From Actinomycetes bacterium (lineage in GTDB: Bacteria > Actinomycetota > Acidimicrobiia > Acidimicrobiales > SZUA-35): DNA of 8,344 bases. The notes beneath the pieces were generated by a model, which worked only from the letters and a program-made list of their open reading frames with translations, did not search any database and was not told the DNA's origin. Position numbers and translations under genes: made by a program. Positions within the stretch are counted from its first letter, which is position 1. Every line of letters starts with the position of its first letter. The DNA is taken from positions 1 through 8,344 of the forward strand of contig JAAETV010000444.1 in the NCBI GenBank assembly GCA_024227975.1, read 5' to 3'. Below are positions 1-6,626 of this stretch, piece by piece.

Positions 1-1
1 C

Positions 2-136
2 GTGGCGTGGACTATCTTCGGCGAGTTCCGGGGAGACAACTCCGAGCTCAGCACCCTGCGCCACCTCGAAGACGAGGCGGCCGACGAAGCAAGTGGGGCT
101 AGTGGGGCTAGTGGGGCCGACGAAGCTGCAGACTAG
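2..136 (+). CDS. C-terminal end of an unidentified protein (5' end outside window)
   Basis: An open frame runs from the left edge to a TAG at 134-136 and gives 44 residues of a C-terminus. It begins VAWTIFGEFRGDNSELSTLR, then becomes acidic and Ala/Gly/Ser-rich, with the pattern ADEA-(SGA)x3-DEAAD at the very end. The tail looks disordered and comes partly from a 9 bp tandem repeat. I do not recognise the family and the fragment is too short to name. It is the only plus-strand gene supported here. It converges on the minus-strand gene ending at 204, with 67 bp between the two stop codons. The frame could be fortuitous, but the sensible composition and the abrupt end before the convergent gene favour a real gene end. 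Confidence 0.5.
   Translation: MAWTIFGEFRGDNSELSTLRHLEDEAADEASGASGASGADEAAD
92..118 (+). repeat. Three tandem 9 bp units within a coding tail
   Basis: The unit AGTGGGGCT occurs at 92-100 and 101-109 and, with a last-base change to C, at 110-118. It encodes SGA three times in frame. The array is bracketed by an 11 bp direct repeat, GCCGACGAAGC, at 80-90 and 116-126, which encodes ADEA on both sides. Because the unit is a multiple of three, copy-number change would lengthen or shorten the tail without a frameshift. Confidence 0.85.
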
Positions 137-168
137 GCCTTTGGTCGGCCTCAGCTGGCTGCCGGCTG
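135..168. terminator. Possible hairpins between convergent genes
   Basis: Two hairpins lie just after the plus-strand stop. AGGCC (135-139) can pair with GGCCT (147-151) around a 7-base loop. CAGCTGG (152-158) can pair with CCGGCTG (162-168) around a 3-base loop, with one G-T wobble. Neither is followed by a T-run on either strand, so a classical intrinsic terminator is not shown. The position between two convergent stops is the main reason to list it. Confidence 0.25.
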
Positions 169-203
169 CGGGTGTGCGCCGGGGCCCGGGTGAAGCACTG
201 GTC

Positions 204-1166
204 CTAGCTGCGGAGACGAGGGCTTCCGAGCCGGGACCCGATCTCGCTGACCAGGTTCGGGGGCTCAGCGCCAGCCGCGATCTCGTCGGCCGTCATCTCG
301 ACTTCCTCGGTGACCCGCTTCAACCGATGACGGTGGCTGAGCCGAGATGTGGCCCAGCCCGCCCCGACGACGACAGGGACCCCGACCAGGGTTACGGGGG
401 CGGTGACAACGGCCGCGGTTGAGACGACGGCCACCCCTCCCAGGGCCATGGCGGAGCCAACGATCACCGATCGGGCTCTCACATCACTGACGTCGGCCAC
501 TACACAGAATGCGGTGTGGCCCTCTTCGACCGCCACCACGGCCCCACGCACCTCTCGCACCCCTGAGAGCCCGGCCCGCCCGGTGGCCGAACGGACCCGG
601 CGGACAGCCAACGGTACCGCTCCCCGACGGCGCACACCGATGACGACCCCCTGCGGGTTGACCCGGATGCGGAGTCGGTGACGGCGTTTCAGCCATTCAC
701 GGAGACGGGCCGTTGTGACCTCTTCCGGCATCCCGGTCCGATGCCCGACCTTGACCTGGGCCGGCCCCACCAGCCGGTCGAGCAGGGTTCTCTTCGCCCC
801 ATCGGCGTCGACCGACAGAGCACCAGCTCGGTACTCGGCCAGGGCCTCAGCCAGGGCTGTCAGCGGGATCTGCAACTCGGCTGCGACCTGCTCAACGCTG
901 GTCATGGGAAACGACTCATTGGTCACCAGGACCCCAGAATCGGAGAGCTCGATCGCTCGATGGAGTACAACCGACGAACCAGCGGCATCGATCGTGGCCA
1001 GCTCAGCGGCCGCCCGGGTCGCTATCGCCTCCTGTGATGCCACGGGGGGTGGTGCCTCTGAAGGCGCTGCCCCCTGAGTAGACGCCGCCGGGGTCGCCGA
1101 CGGCTCCTCAGCCGAAACGGGCGGGTTCGGGGGACGCCGCCCTCCCCTACGCCGCCGCCTGCTCAT
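204..1166 (-). CDS. Uncharacterised protein with basic N-terminus and two hydrophobic segments
   Basis: This is a 320-residue protein of unknown function. Residues 1-12 are very basic (MSRRRRRGGRR), and residues 13-60 form a Pro/Ala/Ser-rich linker that looks disordered. Residues about 88-112 (MTSVEQVAAELQIPLTALAE onward) resemble a helix-turn-helix or small helical domain. Residues 130-225 form a mixed, Arg-rich region that I cannot assign. Residues 233-272 are hydrophobic (Val/Ala/Gly-rich with a central Pro) and could form a two-helix membrane hairpin. A basic stretch and a short acidic-to-basic tail follow. The ATG overlaps the dapB stop as ATGA and no Shine-Dalgarno is visible before it, so translation probably depends on coupling to dapB. 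The stop is TAG at 204-206. Similar proteins may occur in related actinobacteria, but I cannot name the family. Confidence 0.75.
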   Translation of the reverse strand: MSRRRRRGGRRPPNPPVSAEEPSATPAASTQGAAPSEAPPPVASQEAIATRAAAELATIDAAGSSVVLHRAIELSDSGVLVTNESFPMTSVEQVAAELQIPLTALAEALAEYRAGALSVDADGAKRTLLDRLVGPAQVKVGHRTGMPEEVTTARLREWLKRRHRLRIRVNPQGVVIGVRRRGAVPLAVRRVRSATGRAGLSGVREVRGAVVAVEEGHTAFCVVADVSDVRARSVIVGSAMALGGVAVVSTAAVVTAPVTLVGVPVVVGAGWATSRLSHRHRLKRVTEEVEMTADEIAAGAEPPNLVSEIGSRLGSPRLRS

Positions 1167-1954
1167 AGGTCGAGGAGCCCATCGAGGCCAACGGTGAGGC
1201 CCGGTGTCGAATCGATGCGGTGCACAGCCAGGATCACACCCGGCATGAACGACGAACGGTCGAACGAGTCATGGCGCAGGGTGAGGGTCTGACCCGTCGT
1301 GCCCAACAGGACCTCCTGGTGGGCCGTCATCCCCCGCATCCTGACCGAATGGACGGGGATACCGGCCGGGCCGCTGGCTCCCCTGGCGCCGACGATCGTC
1401 TCGGTCTTGGTCGGGTCGGGGGCCCATTCTGCGCTGGCCGCCGCCATCCGCTCGGCCGTCGAGACGGCGGTACCGCTTGGTGCGTCGACCTTGCCGTCAT
1501 GGTGGAGCTCGATGATCTCGGCCGTATCGAAGTAGGGGGCCGCCATCTCGGCAAAGCGGATCATCAGCACCGCGCCGATGGCGAAGTTGGGAGCAATGAG
1601 GCAGTTCGATCGGGTGAAGCTCCGAGCGATCTCCTCATAGTCGGCCGCGGCGAAACCCGAAGTGCCAACAACAGCATGGATCCCTTGGGCGGCGCAGAAC
1701 TCCAGATTGGCCCGAGCGGCGGCGGGATAGGTGAAATCGACGACAACCTCGACCCCGCTGGCGACGAGAGCCTCATTGTCGGCGGTCACGGCGAAGGCAC
1801 CCGCCTCGACCCCGGCAACCTCTCCGATGTCGGTGCCGGCGAAGTTGGGGTCGATACCGGCGACGAGGGCTAGATCGTCCTCAGCCGAGATGGCCTGACA
1901 GACCACCTGCCCCATCCGGCCCCCGGCTCCCATCACCCCAACACGCAGCGTCAT
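1163..1954 (-). CDS. dapB: 4-hydroxy-tetrahydrodipicolinate reductase
   Basis: This cytoplasmic enzyme reduces dehydrated 4-hydroxy-tetrahydrodipicolinate with NAD(P)H in the diaminopimelate/lysine pathway, which also feeds peptidoglycan synthesis. At 263 residues it matches the usual length (about 245-275). The N-terminal Rossmann fold starts with GAGGRMG (residues 9-15). VVGTSG (95-100) and APNFAIG (121-127) are typical family segments. The hallmark ELHHDGKVDAPSGTA (149-163) carries the catalytic His pair (151-152) and Lys155. The C-terminal part, including FDRSSFMPGVILAV, matches the end of the family domain. The ATG at 1952-1954 lacks a Shine-Dalgarno but has a -10-like hexamer six bases upstream, which suggests a leaderless transcript. 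It overlaps the downstream membrane-protein gene by 4 bp. The identification is secure. Confidence 0.97.
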   Translation of the reverse strand: MTLRVGVMGAGGRMGQVVCQAISAEDDLALVAGIDPNFAGTDIGEVAGVEAGAFAVTADNEALVASGVEVVVDFTYPAAARANLEFCAAQGIHAVVGTSGFAAADYEEIARSFTRSNCLIAPNFAIGAVLMIRFAEMAAPYFDTAEIIELHHDGKVDAPSGTAVSTAERMAAASAEWAPDPTKTETIVGARGASGPAGIPVHSVRMRGMTAHQEVLLGTTGQTLTLRHDSFDRSSFMPGVILAVHRIDSTPGLTVGLDGLLDL

Positions 1955-1960
1955 GGTCCA

Positions 1961-1966
1961 ATTCTA
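1961..1966 (-). promoter_or_regulatory. Candidate -10 element for leaderless dapB transcription
   Basis: On the minus strand TAGAAT fits the actinobacterial -10 consensus TANNNT. It is separated from the dapB ATG by six bases (TGGACC), which would put the transcription start at or next to the A of the ATG. No Shine-Dalgarno lies in front of this ATG, as expected of a leaderless gene. No TTGACA-like -35 is visible at 16-18 bp. This is an inference from sequence and spacing only. Confidence 0.5.
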
Positions 1967-2021
1967 TGTCGTGACCCGCCCCGATCGCCGCCGCTGAGCA
2001 ACCAGGACGGGGGGGGTACGG

Positions 2022-3098
2022 TCATCCACCGGCCTCGAAGGTGGCCAGTCGATCCCGATTGTCGTCTAGGAATTGCTGCTCATATTCGAGGACGATCTGG
2101 CGGAAGGTCTCGTTTTGGGCCTCGATCCCACCCCCGCACTCATTGACGACCAAGGCCAACTCGATCTCATCGGCCTGGAGGGCGGCCAGGATGGTCAAAC
2201 CTTCAGGGCTCAGGGTTCGGGGTTGACTCAAGACAGCGTCGAGGTCCTCACTGGACATGGTGGCGAAGTCCTCGTTGCTCAGATCATCGGCGGGGTGGCT
2301 CATGGCTGGTTCCAGAGCCACCAACTCGCGGTTGAACCGCTGGTAGACGGCCTCCTCCGAGGTGTACTCGAAGCCTTGGGAGGTGATGCAGTCCGACACC
2401 GACGTTGGTAGCTGGGTGAGTCGGGGATCGACCGCCGCCTGCTGATAAATGGCGTCGAGCTCATCACCGAACTCCTCATAGAAGCTGTGGGCGGTGCCAC
2501 CGACAGCGGCCGATGCCTCCCCCTCGCATCCTCCCGGTTGGGCTCCGATGGTGTCGCCCGAAGGACCGTAGAGGGCCGTGTTGTAGGCCTCCTGCTCGGC
2601 CGCCGTCATCTGGTCGAACGAGGGACCGGTCCCAGCCTCGATCTCAGCCCCAGGGGCGGTGTCAGGGTTGGGAGTCGGTTCCCGACCAATCAGATCGGGA
2701 CCGACCTCGTCCTGGGTCAACCAGGTCGTGGTGATGCCGAAGCCGTATCTCGCCACCCAGGCCTCGCTGCCCCTGATCGGCTGGTCTGGTGAACCGAAGG
2801 AGGTGAAACGGGCCAGGTCGACGGGGGTGTACTCGAAACCGAGGTCGCCCATACAGTCCGAGATCTGCTCCTGACGCTCCTGCTCTCGGATCAGGTAGCG
2901 CGAGAGCGACCCCTCGTCGCCGGCCACGGTCTCCTCGCCGAGGAACGAGGCCACCGGCGACGCTGGTTGAGTACCCTCGGAGCCCCCCTGAGCGTCGGAG
3001 CCGCAGGCGGCGGCCAGCACCATGACGGTGACGGCAACGCTGAGCGCGGCGTTGTTCAGCCAGGATTCCTTGATCACGGTGCCCAAACCACGATGCAC
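2022..3098 (-). CDS. Predicted secreted lipoprotein with duplicated cysteine motif
   Basis: This protein of unknown function (358 residues from the first GTG) has a lipoprotein signal peptide: a Lys-containing start, a hydrophobic core (residues 18-28) and lipobox LAAAC with acylated Cys32. It should be tethered to the outer face of the membrane. The mature part is acidic and starts with a Gly/Ser/Glu linker. It carries a motif twice: SDCMGDLGFEYT (80-91) and SDCITSQGFEYT (235-246). Each copy is followed by another Cys (191 and 321), so disulfides C82-C191 and C237-C321 are plausible. The start is uncertain. GTG at 3096-3098 abuts the upstream stop, while GTG at 3075-3077 (Val8) would give a more usual 25-residue signal peptide; neither has a clear Shine-Dalgarno. 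It probably shares a transcript with the DUF899 gene. I know no function for it. Confidence 0.8.
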   Translation of the reverse strand: MHRGLGTVIKESWLNNAALSVAVTVMVLAAACGSDAQGGSEGTQPASPVASFLGEETVAGDEGSLSRYLIREQERQEQISDCMGDLGFEYTPVDLARFTSFGSPDQPIRGSEAWVARYGFGITTTWLTQDEVGPDLIGREPTPNPDTAPGAEIEAGTGPSFDQMTAAEQEAYNTALYGPSGDTIGAQPGGCEGEASAAVGGTAHSFYEEFGDELDAIYQQAAVDPRLTQLPTSVSDCITSQGFEYTSEEAVYQRFNRELVALEPAMSHPADDLSNEDFATMSSEDLDAVLSQPRTLSPEGLTILAALQADEIELALVVNECGGGIEAQNETFRQIVLEYEQQFLDDNRDRLATFEAGG

Positions 3099-3824
3099 CT
3101 AGTCAGCGGTGGGGTAGGCATCGTGGCGCTGGAGCCAGGCCATCGCCCATGGCAGATTGGCCTCGTCTCGACCCTTGGGTGTCAGATCAAGGAGGTGGTA
3201 GGTCCCGTTGAAGAGATCGAGGCCGCGGGAAGAGACCTGATAGGTCAAGAACACGCGGTCCCCGTCACGGGCGAACACGCTCACACCAGCCGACTCCGGC
3301 CCCATGGGAGCGGACGTTTCGAAGTTGTATGTCTTGGCCCCACTTTCGATCTGTTCGGGCGTGGCGCTGGCTCCGAGGTCGTAGTTGAAAGTGCTGCGGC
3401 CGCTCGAAACCCAACGGAAGCCCCACCCCATTCGCTTCTGGTAGGTGGCGATCTGGTCCAGCGAAGCCCGGGAGATCGCAGCAAAGGCGGTGTCTCTGGC
3501 CGCCAGGTGGACAGGGGAGCCGTCATAATTGTCGGCCCAGAACGAGCAAACGGGGCAGCCCTCATCGCCCCAGTCCGGCCCGAACATGAAGTGGTACACA
3601 ATGAGCTGGCTCTTGTCGTCGAAGAGGTCGACCAAGGTCTGCTCACCATCGGGTGTGTCGAAGACGTAGCTCTCTGTGATCTCCAGCCAGGGCAGATCAC
3701 GGCGGCTGGCCGCCATCGCTTCTCGCTCATGAGTGAACGCCTTCTCGAGAGCCAGATGCTCCTGCTGGGCCGCAAGCCACGCCCCACGGCCCACAACATC
3801 GTGCTCTTCCACTGAATTGCTCAT
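3099..3824 (-). CDS. DUF899-family thioredoxin-like protein
   Basis: This 241-residue protein carries the features of the DUF899 family, which has a predicted thioredoxin fold and no established function. The segment LIVYHFMFGPDW (residues 74-85) leads into GDEGCPVCSFWADNYDG (86-102), with a CPVC redox-like motif at 90-93. The family-typical end GLDLFNGTYHLLDLTPKGRD lies at 201-220. There is no signal peptide, so it is likely cytoplasmic. I chose the ATG at 3822-3824 because AGGAGGT lies six bases upstream. A TTG at 3828-3830 would be only two codons longer and would abut that Shine-Dalgarno. It follows the pnp terminator, so it probably starts a new transcription unit. Its TAG stop touches the next gene's first GTG. 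The family call is strong, while any redox role is inferred. Confidence 0.9.
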   Translation of the reverse strand: MSNSVEEHDVVGRGAWLAAQQEHLALEKAFTHEREAMAASRRDLPWLEITESYVFDTPDGEQTLVDLFDDKSQLIVYHFMFGPDWGDEGCPVCSFWADNYDGSPVHLAARDTAFAAISRASLDQIATYQKRMGWGFRWVSSGRSTFNYDLGASATPEQIESGAKTYNFETSAPMGPESAGVSVFARDGDRVFLTYQVSSRGLDLFNGTYHLLDLTPKGRDEANLPWAMAWLQRHDAYPTAD

Positions 3825-3830
3825 GAGCAA

Positions 3831-3837
3831 ACCTCCT
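3831..3837 (-). promoter_or_regulatory. Shine-Dalgarno deciding the DUF899 gene start
   Basis: The minus strand reads AGGAGGT, a near-perfect anti-16S match, six bases (TTGCTC) before the ATG at 3822-3824. It supports that ATG over the in-frame TTG at 3828-3830, which directly abuts this site. Confidence 0.9.
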
Positions 3838-3840
3838 GGC

Positions 3841-3855
3841 GAAGCCCCCGGCTTC
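3841..3855 (-). other. Short hairpin just upstream of the DUF899 ribosome-binding site
   Basis: GAAGCC (3841-3846) and GGCTTC (3850-3855) form a perfect 6 bp stem with a 3-base loop. In the mRNA it would end three bases before the Shine-Dalgarno, where it could affect ribosome access or 5'-end stability. A weak -10-like TAGCGT lies further upstream on the minus strand (3876-3881), which would make this hairpin part of the 5' leader. Confidence 0.45.
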
Positions 3856-3920
3856 CATCCCTAGTTCCTTTCACCACGCTAGCTGCCACCGGCGCTGCGG
3901 CGGCGGCGATGGCGGGGCCC

Positions 3921-3969
3921 AAAAAGGTGTCAACCTGGCCCCAGCAATTGCCACGACCAGGTTGACACC
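3921..3969 (-). terminator. Intrinsic terminator downstream of pnp
   Basis: A perfect 13 bp inverted repeat pairs GGTGTCAACCTGG (3926-3938) with CCAGGTTGACACC (3957-3969) around an 18-base loop. In the direction of pnp transcription the stem is followed by TTTTT (complement of 3921-3925) and then GGG. It lies 42 bases past the pnp stop codon. It should end the rpsO-pnp transcript before the DUF899 gene. The loop is longer than in most terminators. On the plus strand the stem has no following T-run, so it is one-directional. Confidence 0.85.
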
Positions 3970-3985
3970 CGTTCAATTCATGTGA

Positions 3986-4002
3986 GATCTGATCTGATCA
4001 GA
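3986..4002. repeat. GATCT/GATCA tandem run with a 10 bp palindrome
   Basis: GATCT (3986-3990), GATCT (3991-3995) and GATCA (3996-4000) follow each other directly. TCTGATCAGA (3993-4002) is a perfect palindrome. The run lies between the pnp stop and its terminator, in the 3' untranslated region. No function is evident. Confidence 0.7.
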
Positions 4003-4011
4003 CCACTCGGC

Positions 4012-6480
4012 TCAATCGCGACCGCGTCCACGGCCTCGGCCACGCCCGCCGCCGCCGCTGCTGCTGCCACCACGACCGCGACCGCGGCCTCGATTGCGGC
4101 CACGGTCGTCGTCGCCTCCGATGGAGGCCCCTTCGGGACCAAGATCACCGAAGCCGTCAGTGGCCGACGAGGCGAAGTTGTCCTCGAACGACATCTCGAC
4201 CGCATCAATATCAACGTCGCCCCGATCGGACGAGCCGCTGTCACGGCCACCACGTCCTCGCGACCCGCCCGAACCGCCCGAACCGGACGAGCTCGAACCA
4301 CTGGTATCACCGGCGATGCGGAGTGAGATCTTGCCGTTGGGGTCGATGTCCTCGACCTCGACCTCGATCTCTTGGCCGAGCTCCAACACGTCCTCGACCC
4401 GATCGATGCGCTTGCCGCCACCGATCTTCGAGATGTGGAGCAGCCCGTCACGCCCGGGAAGGATGTTGACGAACGCACCGAACTTGGTGATGTTCACCAC
4501 CCGACCAGGGTAGATCTCGCCAACGTCAGCCGTCGGCGGGTCGAGAATCAGGCGGATCTGGCGCTCAGCCTCGTCGACAACCTCTTTGTCCGTTGCCGAA
4601 ATGGCGACCGTGCCAACCACACCATCGTCGTCAACCGAAATGTCAGCACCGGTCTCGGTCTGGATCGAGTTGATGACCTTGCCCTTGGGCCCGATCACGT
4701 CACCGATCTTGTCGACCGGGATCTCGAACGAGATGATCTTCGGCGCACCTTCTCGCACGTCGGAACGAGGAGTGGCGATGGCGTCGGTCATGACCTCGAG
4801 GATCTGGAGCCGGGCCTCTTTGGCCTGATTCAGAGCCTTGGCCAAGACATCCGACGGGATCCCATCGATCTTGGTATCGAGCTGGAGGGCCGTCACGAAC
4901 TCCGACGTTCCTGCCACCTTGAAGTCCATATCACCGAAGGCGTCCTCGGCTCCCAGGATGTCAGTCAGGGTGGTGTACTTGCCTTCGGCGTAGACCAGAC
5001 CCATGGCGATACCGGCCACCGGCGCCTTGATCGGCACACCAGCGTCCATCAGCGACAGGGACGAGCCACAAACAGATGCCATCGAGGTCGAACCGTTCGA
5101 CGACAAGACCTCCGACACCAGACGAAGGGTGTACGGCCACTCCTCGAGTGAGGGGACAACCGGCACCAGAGCCCGCTCGGCCAGAAGACCGTGGCCGATC
5201 TCGCGGCGCTTGGGGCCCCGCATGAATCCGGTCTCACCAGTGGAGAAGGGGGGGAAGTTGTAGTGGTGCAGATAGCGCTTGCGGGTCGTGGGGTCGATCC
5301 CGTCGATCAGCTGATCCATCCGCTTCATGCCCAGGGTGGTGATGTTGAGGACCTGGGTCTCGCCCCGCTGGAACAGACCAGAGCCGTGCACTCGGGGAAG
5401 GACACCGACCTCGGCCGACAGGGGCCGGATGTCAGTTGAGGTGCGTCCGTCGATGCGGATGTCGTCTTCAACGATCCGGCGACGGACGATGGACTTCGAC
5501 AGCGACCGGAACGCCGCCTTGAGCTGCTTGGTTGCCAGCTCTTCACCATCGGCGGAGAACTTGGCCACCAGGGCAGCAACTGCTTCGTCGCGCAAGGCGG
5601 ACTCGGCACCGCCACGCTCGGTCTTGTCGGCGATTCCCATCACCTCGACCAGCTTGGCCTCGGCCTCGGCCCCCATCGCTTCGAACTGCTCTTCGGTGTA
5701 GTCGGTCATGGCGGGGAACGACATGGTCGGCTTGGAACCAGCCTGCTCGACCAGCTGCATCTGGAGCTGGATGGCTTCCTTGATGTACTGCTCGGACTCG
5801 GCCAGGGCAGTGGCCAATGCAGCCTCGTCGACCTTGGGGGCACCGTCCTCGTAGTTCGACCACGAGCTCTCGGTGCCACCGGCCTCGACCATCATCACCG
5901 CGACGTCGCCGCTGTCGAGCTGACGCCCCGCAACTACGATCTCGAACGACGACTCGTCACCCTCTTGGTATGTGGGGTGAGGAAGCCAATCGCCCTCGTT
6001 TGTGTAGGCCAGGCGGACGGCCCCGATAGGACCGTTGAACGGCACGTCGGACACCATCAGTGCGGCCGAGGCGGCGTTGATGGCCAGCACGTCGTGGGGG
6101 TTGGCCTGGTCAGCCGACAGCACCGTGATCACGACATGGGTCTCGTTGCGGAACCCGTTGGGGAACGACGGCCGCAGGGGGCGGTCGATCAGCCGGCAGG
6201 TAAGGGTGGCTGTGTCGGCGGCCCGACCCTCACGGCGAAAGAACGAGCCGGGGATCTTGCCCGCAGCATAGGAACGTTCCTCGACGTCGACGGTCAGGGG
6301 GAAGAAGTCGATGCCTTCACGGGGCGACCTCGATCCGGTGGCGGTGGCTAGGACGCTCGTATCACCGAGGCGGGCCATAACCGAGCCACCAGCGAGACCA
6401 GCAAGTTTGCCAGTCTCCATATGCAGGTCGGGACCGTCACCGCTGGTGACCGTCCCGGAAACGGAAAAAGCTTCCGTCAT
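4012..6480 (-). CDS. pnp: Polynucleotide phosphorylase with long RG-rich C-terminal tail
   Basis: This phosphate-dependent 3'-5' exoribonuclease acts in mRNA decay and RNA quality control, normally as a trimer. It has 822 residues, against about 700-750 in typical homologues. The first RNase PH domain includes GKIPGSFFRREGR (74-86). A helical linker covers about 245-335, and the second RNase PH domain about 345-570. The catalytic region shows CGSSLSLMDAG (471-481) and ILGAEDAFGDMDFKVAG (508-524), with Asp513 and Asp519 matching the metal/phosphate-site aspartates. A KH domain has VIGPKGK (595-601), and an S1 domain spans about 655-723. Beyond 725 comes a low-complexity tail: a Ser/Gly/Arg block, an acidic block (755-792) and a terminal RG-repeat block (793-822). 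I chose the ATG at 6478-6480 because AAGGAG lies six bases upstream; a TTG at 6514-6516 would add 12 unlikely residues. It follows rpsO and ends before a strong terminator. Confidence 0.97.
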   Translation of the reverse strand: MTEAFSVSGTVTSGDGPDLHMETGKLAGLAGGSVMARLGDTSVLATATGSRSPREGIDFFPLTVDVEERSYAAGKIPGSFFRREGRAADTATLTCRLIDRPLRPSFPNGFRNETHVVITVLSADQANPHDVLAINAASAALMVSDVPFNGPIGAVRLAYTNEGDWLPHPTYQEGDESSFEIVVAGRQLDSGDVAVMMVEAGGTESSWSNYEDGAPKVDEAALATALAESEQYIKEAIQLQMQLVEQAGSKPTMSFPAMTDYTEEQFEAMGAEAEAKLVEVMGIADKTERGGAESALRDEAVAALVAKFSADGEELATKQLKAAFRSLSKSIVRRRIVEDDIRIDGRTSTDIRPLSAEVGVLPRVHGSGLFQRGETQVLNITTLGMKRMDQLIDGIDPTTRKRYLHHYNFPPFSTGETGFMRGPKRREIGHGLLAERALVPVVPSLEEWPYTLRLVSEVLSSNGSTSMASVCGSSLSLMDAGVPIKAPVAGIAMGLVYAEGKYTTLTDILGAEDAFGDMDFKVAGTSEFVTALQLDTKIDGIPSDVLAKALNQAKEARLQILEVMTDAIATPRSDVREGAPKIISFEIPVDKIGDVIGPKGKVINSIQTETGADISVDDDGVVGTVAISATDKEVVDEAERQIRLILDPPTADVGEIYPGRVVNITKFGAFVNILPGRDGLLHISKIGGGKRIDRVEDVLELGQEIEVEVEDIDPNGKISLRIAGDTSGSSSSGSGGSGGSRGRGGRDSGSSDRGDVDIDAVEMSFEDNFASSATDGFGDLGPEGASIGGDDDRGRNRGRGRGRGGSSSGGGGRGRGRGRGRD

Positions 6481-6486
6481 GTGTAA

Positions 6487-6492
6487 CTCCTT
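6487..6492 (-). promoter_or_regulatory. Shine-Dalgarno deciding the pnp start
   Basis: AAGGAG on the minus strand lies six bases (TTACAC) before the ATG at 6478-6480. It fixes the start of PNPase at the sequence MTEAFSVSG, in line with homologues, rather than at the upstream in-frame TTG. Confidence 0.88.
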
Positions 6493-6510
6493 GGGTTCTG
6501 TATTCGTGTG

Positions 6511-6534
6511 GCACAAAGCGACCTTCGCTCGTGC
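6511..6534 (-). other. Hairpin in the rpsO-pnp spacer near the pnp start
   Basis: GCAC (6511-6514) pairs with GTGC (6531-6534), and AGCGA (6517-6521) pairs with TCGCT (6525-6529). The loop has three bases and there is a small internal bulge. There is no T-run, so this is not a terminator. It lies 18 bases before the pnp Shine-Dalgarno. In E. coli a double-stranded pnp leader is cut by RNase III and then used for autocontrol by PNPase. A similar role here is only an inference. Confidence 0.45.
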
Positions 6535-6626
6535 AAACGCGGACCAGATCCCAGATTGCGACCACCCAGCGGGAGGGGTGAATGTGGGCTGAGGAGCCGA
6601 AAACTGGCAGCTGGCCTCACGACATG

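Noticed and set aside
1220..1873. Plus-strand open frame of 217 codons opposite dapB
   Set aside because: The minus-strand DapB motifs are unambiguous; the opposite frame is a shadow.
2009..2016. Run of eight G on the plus strand between the lipoprotein gene and dapB
   Set aside because: It is a simple homopolymer in a short spacer with no paired structure; it could be a sequencing-prone site but shows no function.
2967..3815. Long plus-strand open frame (282 codons) opposite the DUF899 gene
   Set aside because: It mirrors well-supported minus-strand coding sequence, has no family-like motifs, and is the expected by-product of GC-rich codon use.
4020..4130. Repetitive GCC/GCG-rich DNA that looks like a repeat array
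   Set aside because: It is the coding sequence of the Arg-Gly and Gly-Ser tail of PNPase, not a CRISPR or a non-coding repeat.
4372..5151. Plus-strand open frame of 259 codons opposite pnp
   Set aside because: It lies wholly inside the highly conserved PNPase coding region and its translation is Asp/Arg/His-rich with no recognisable domain.
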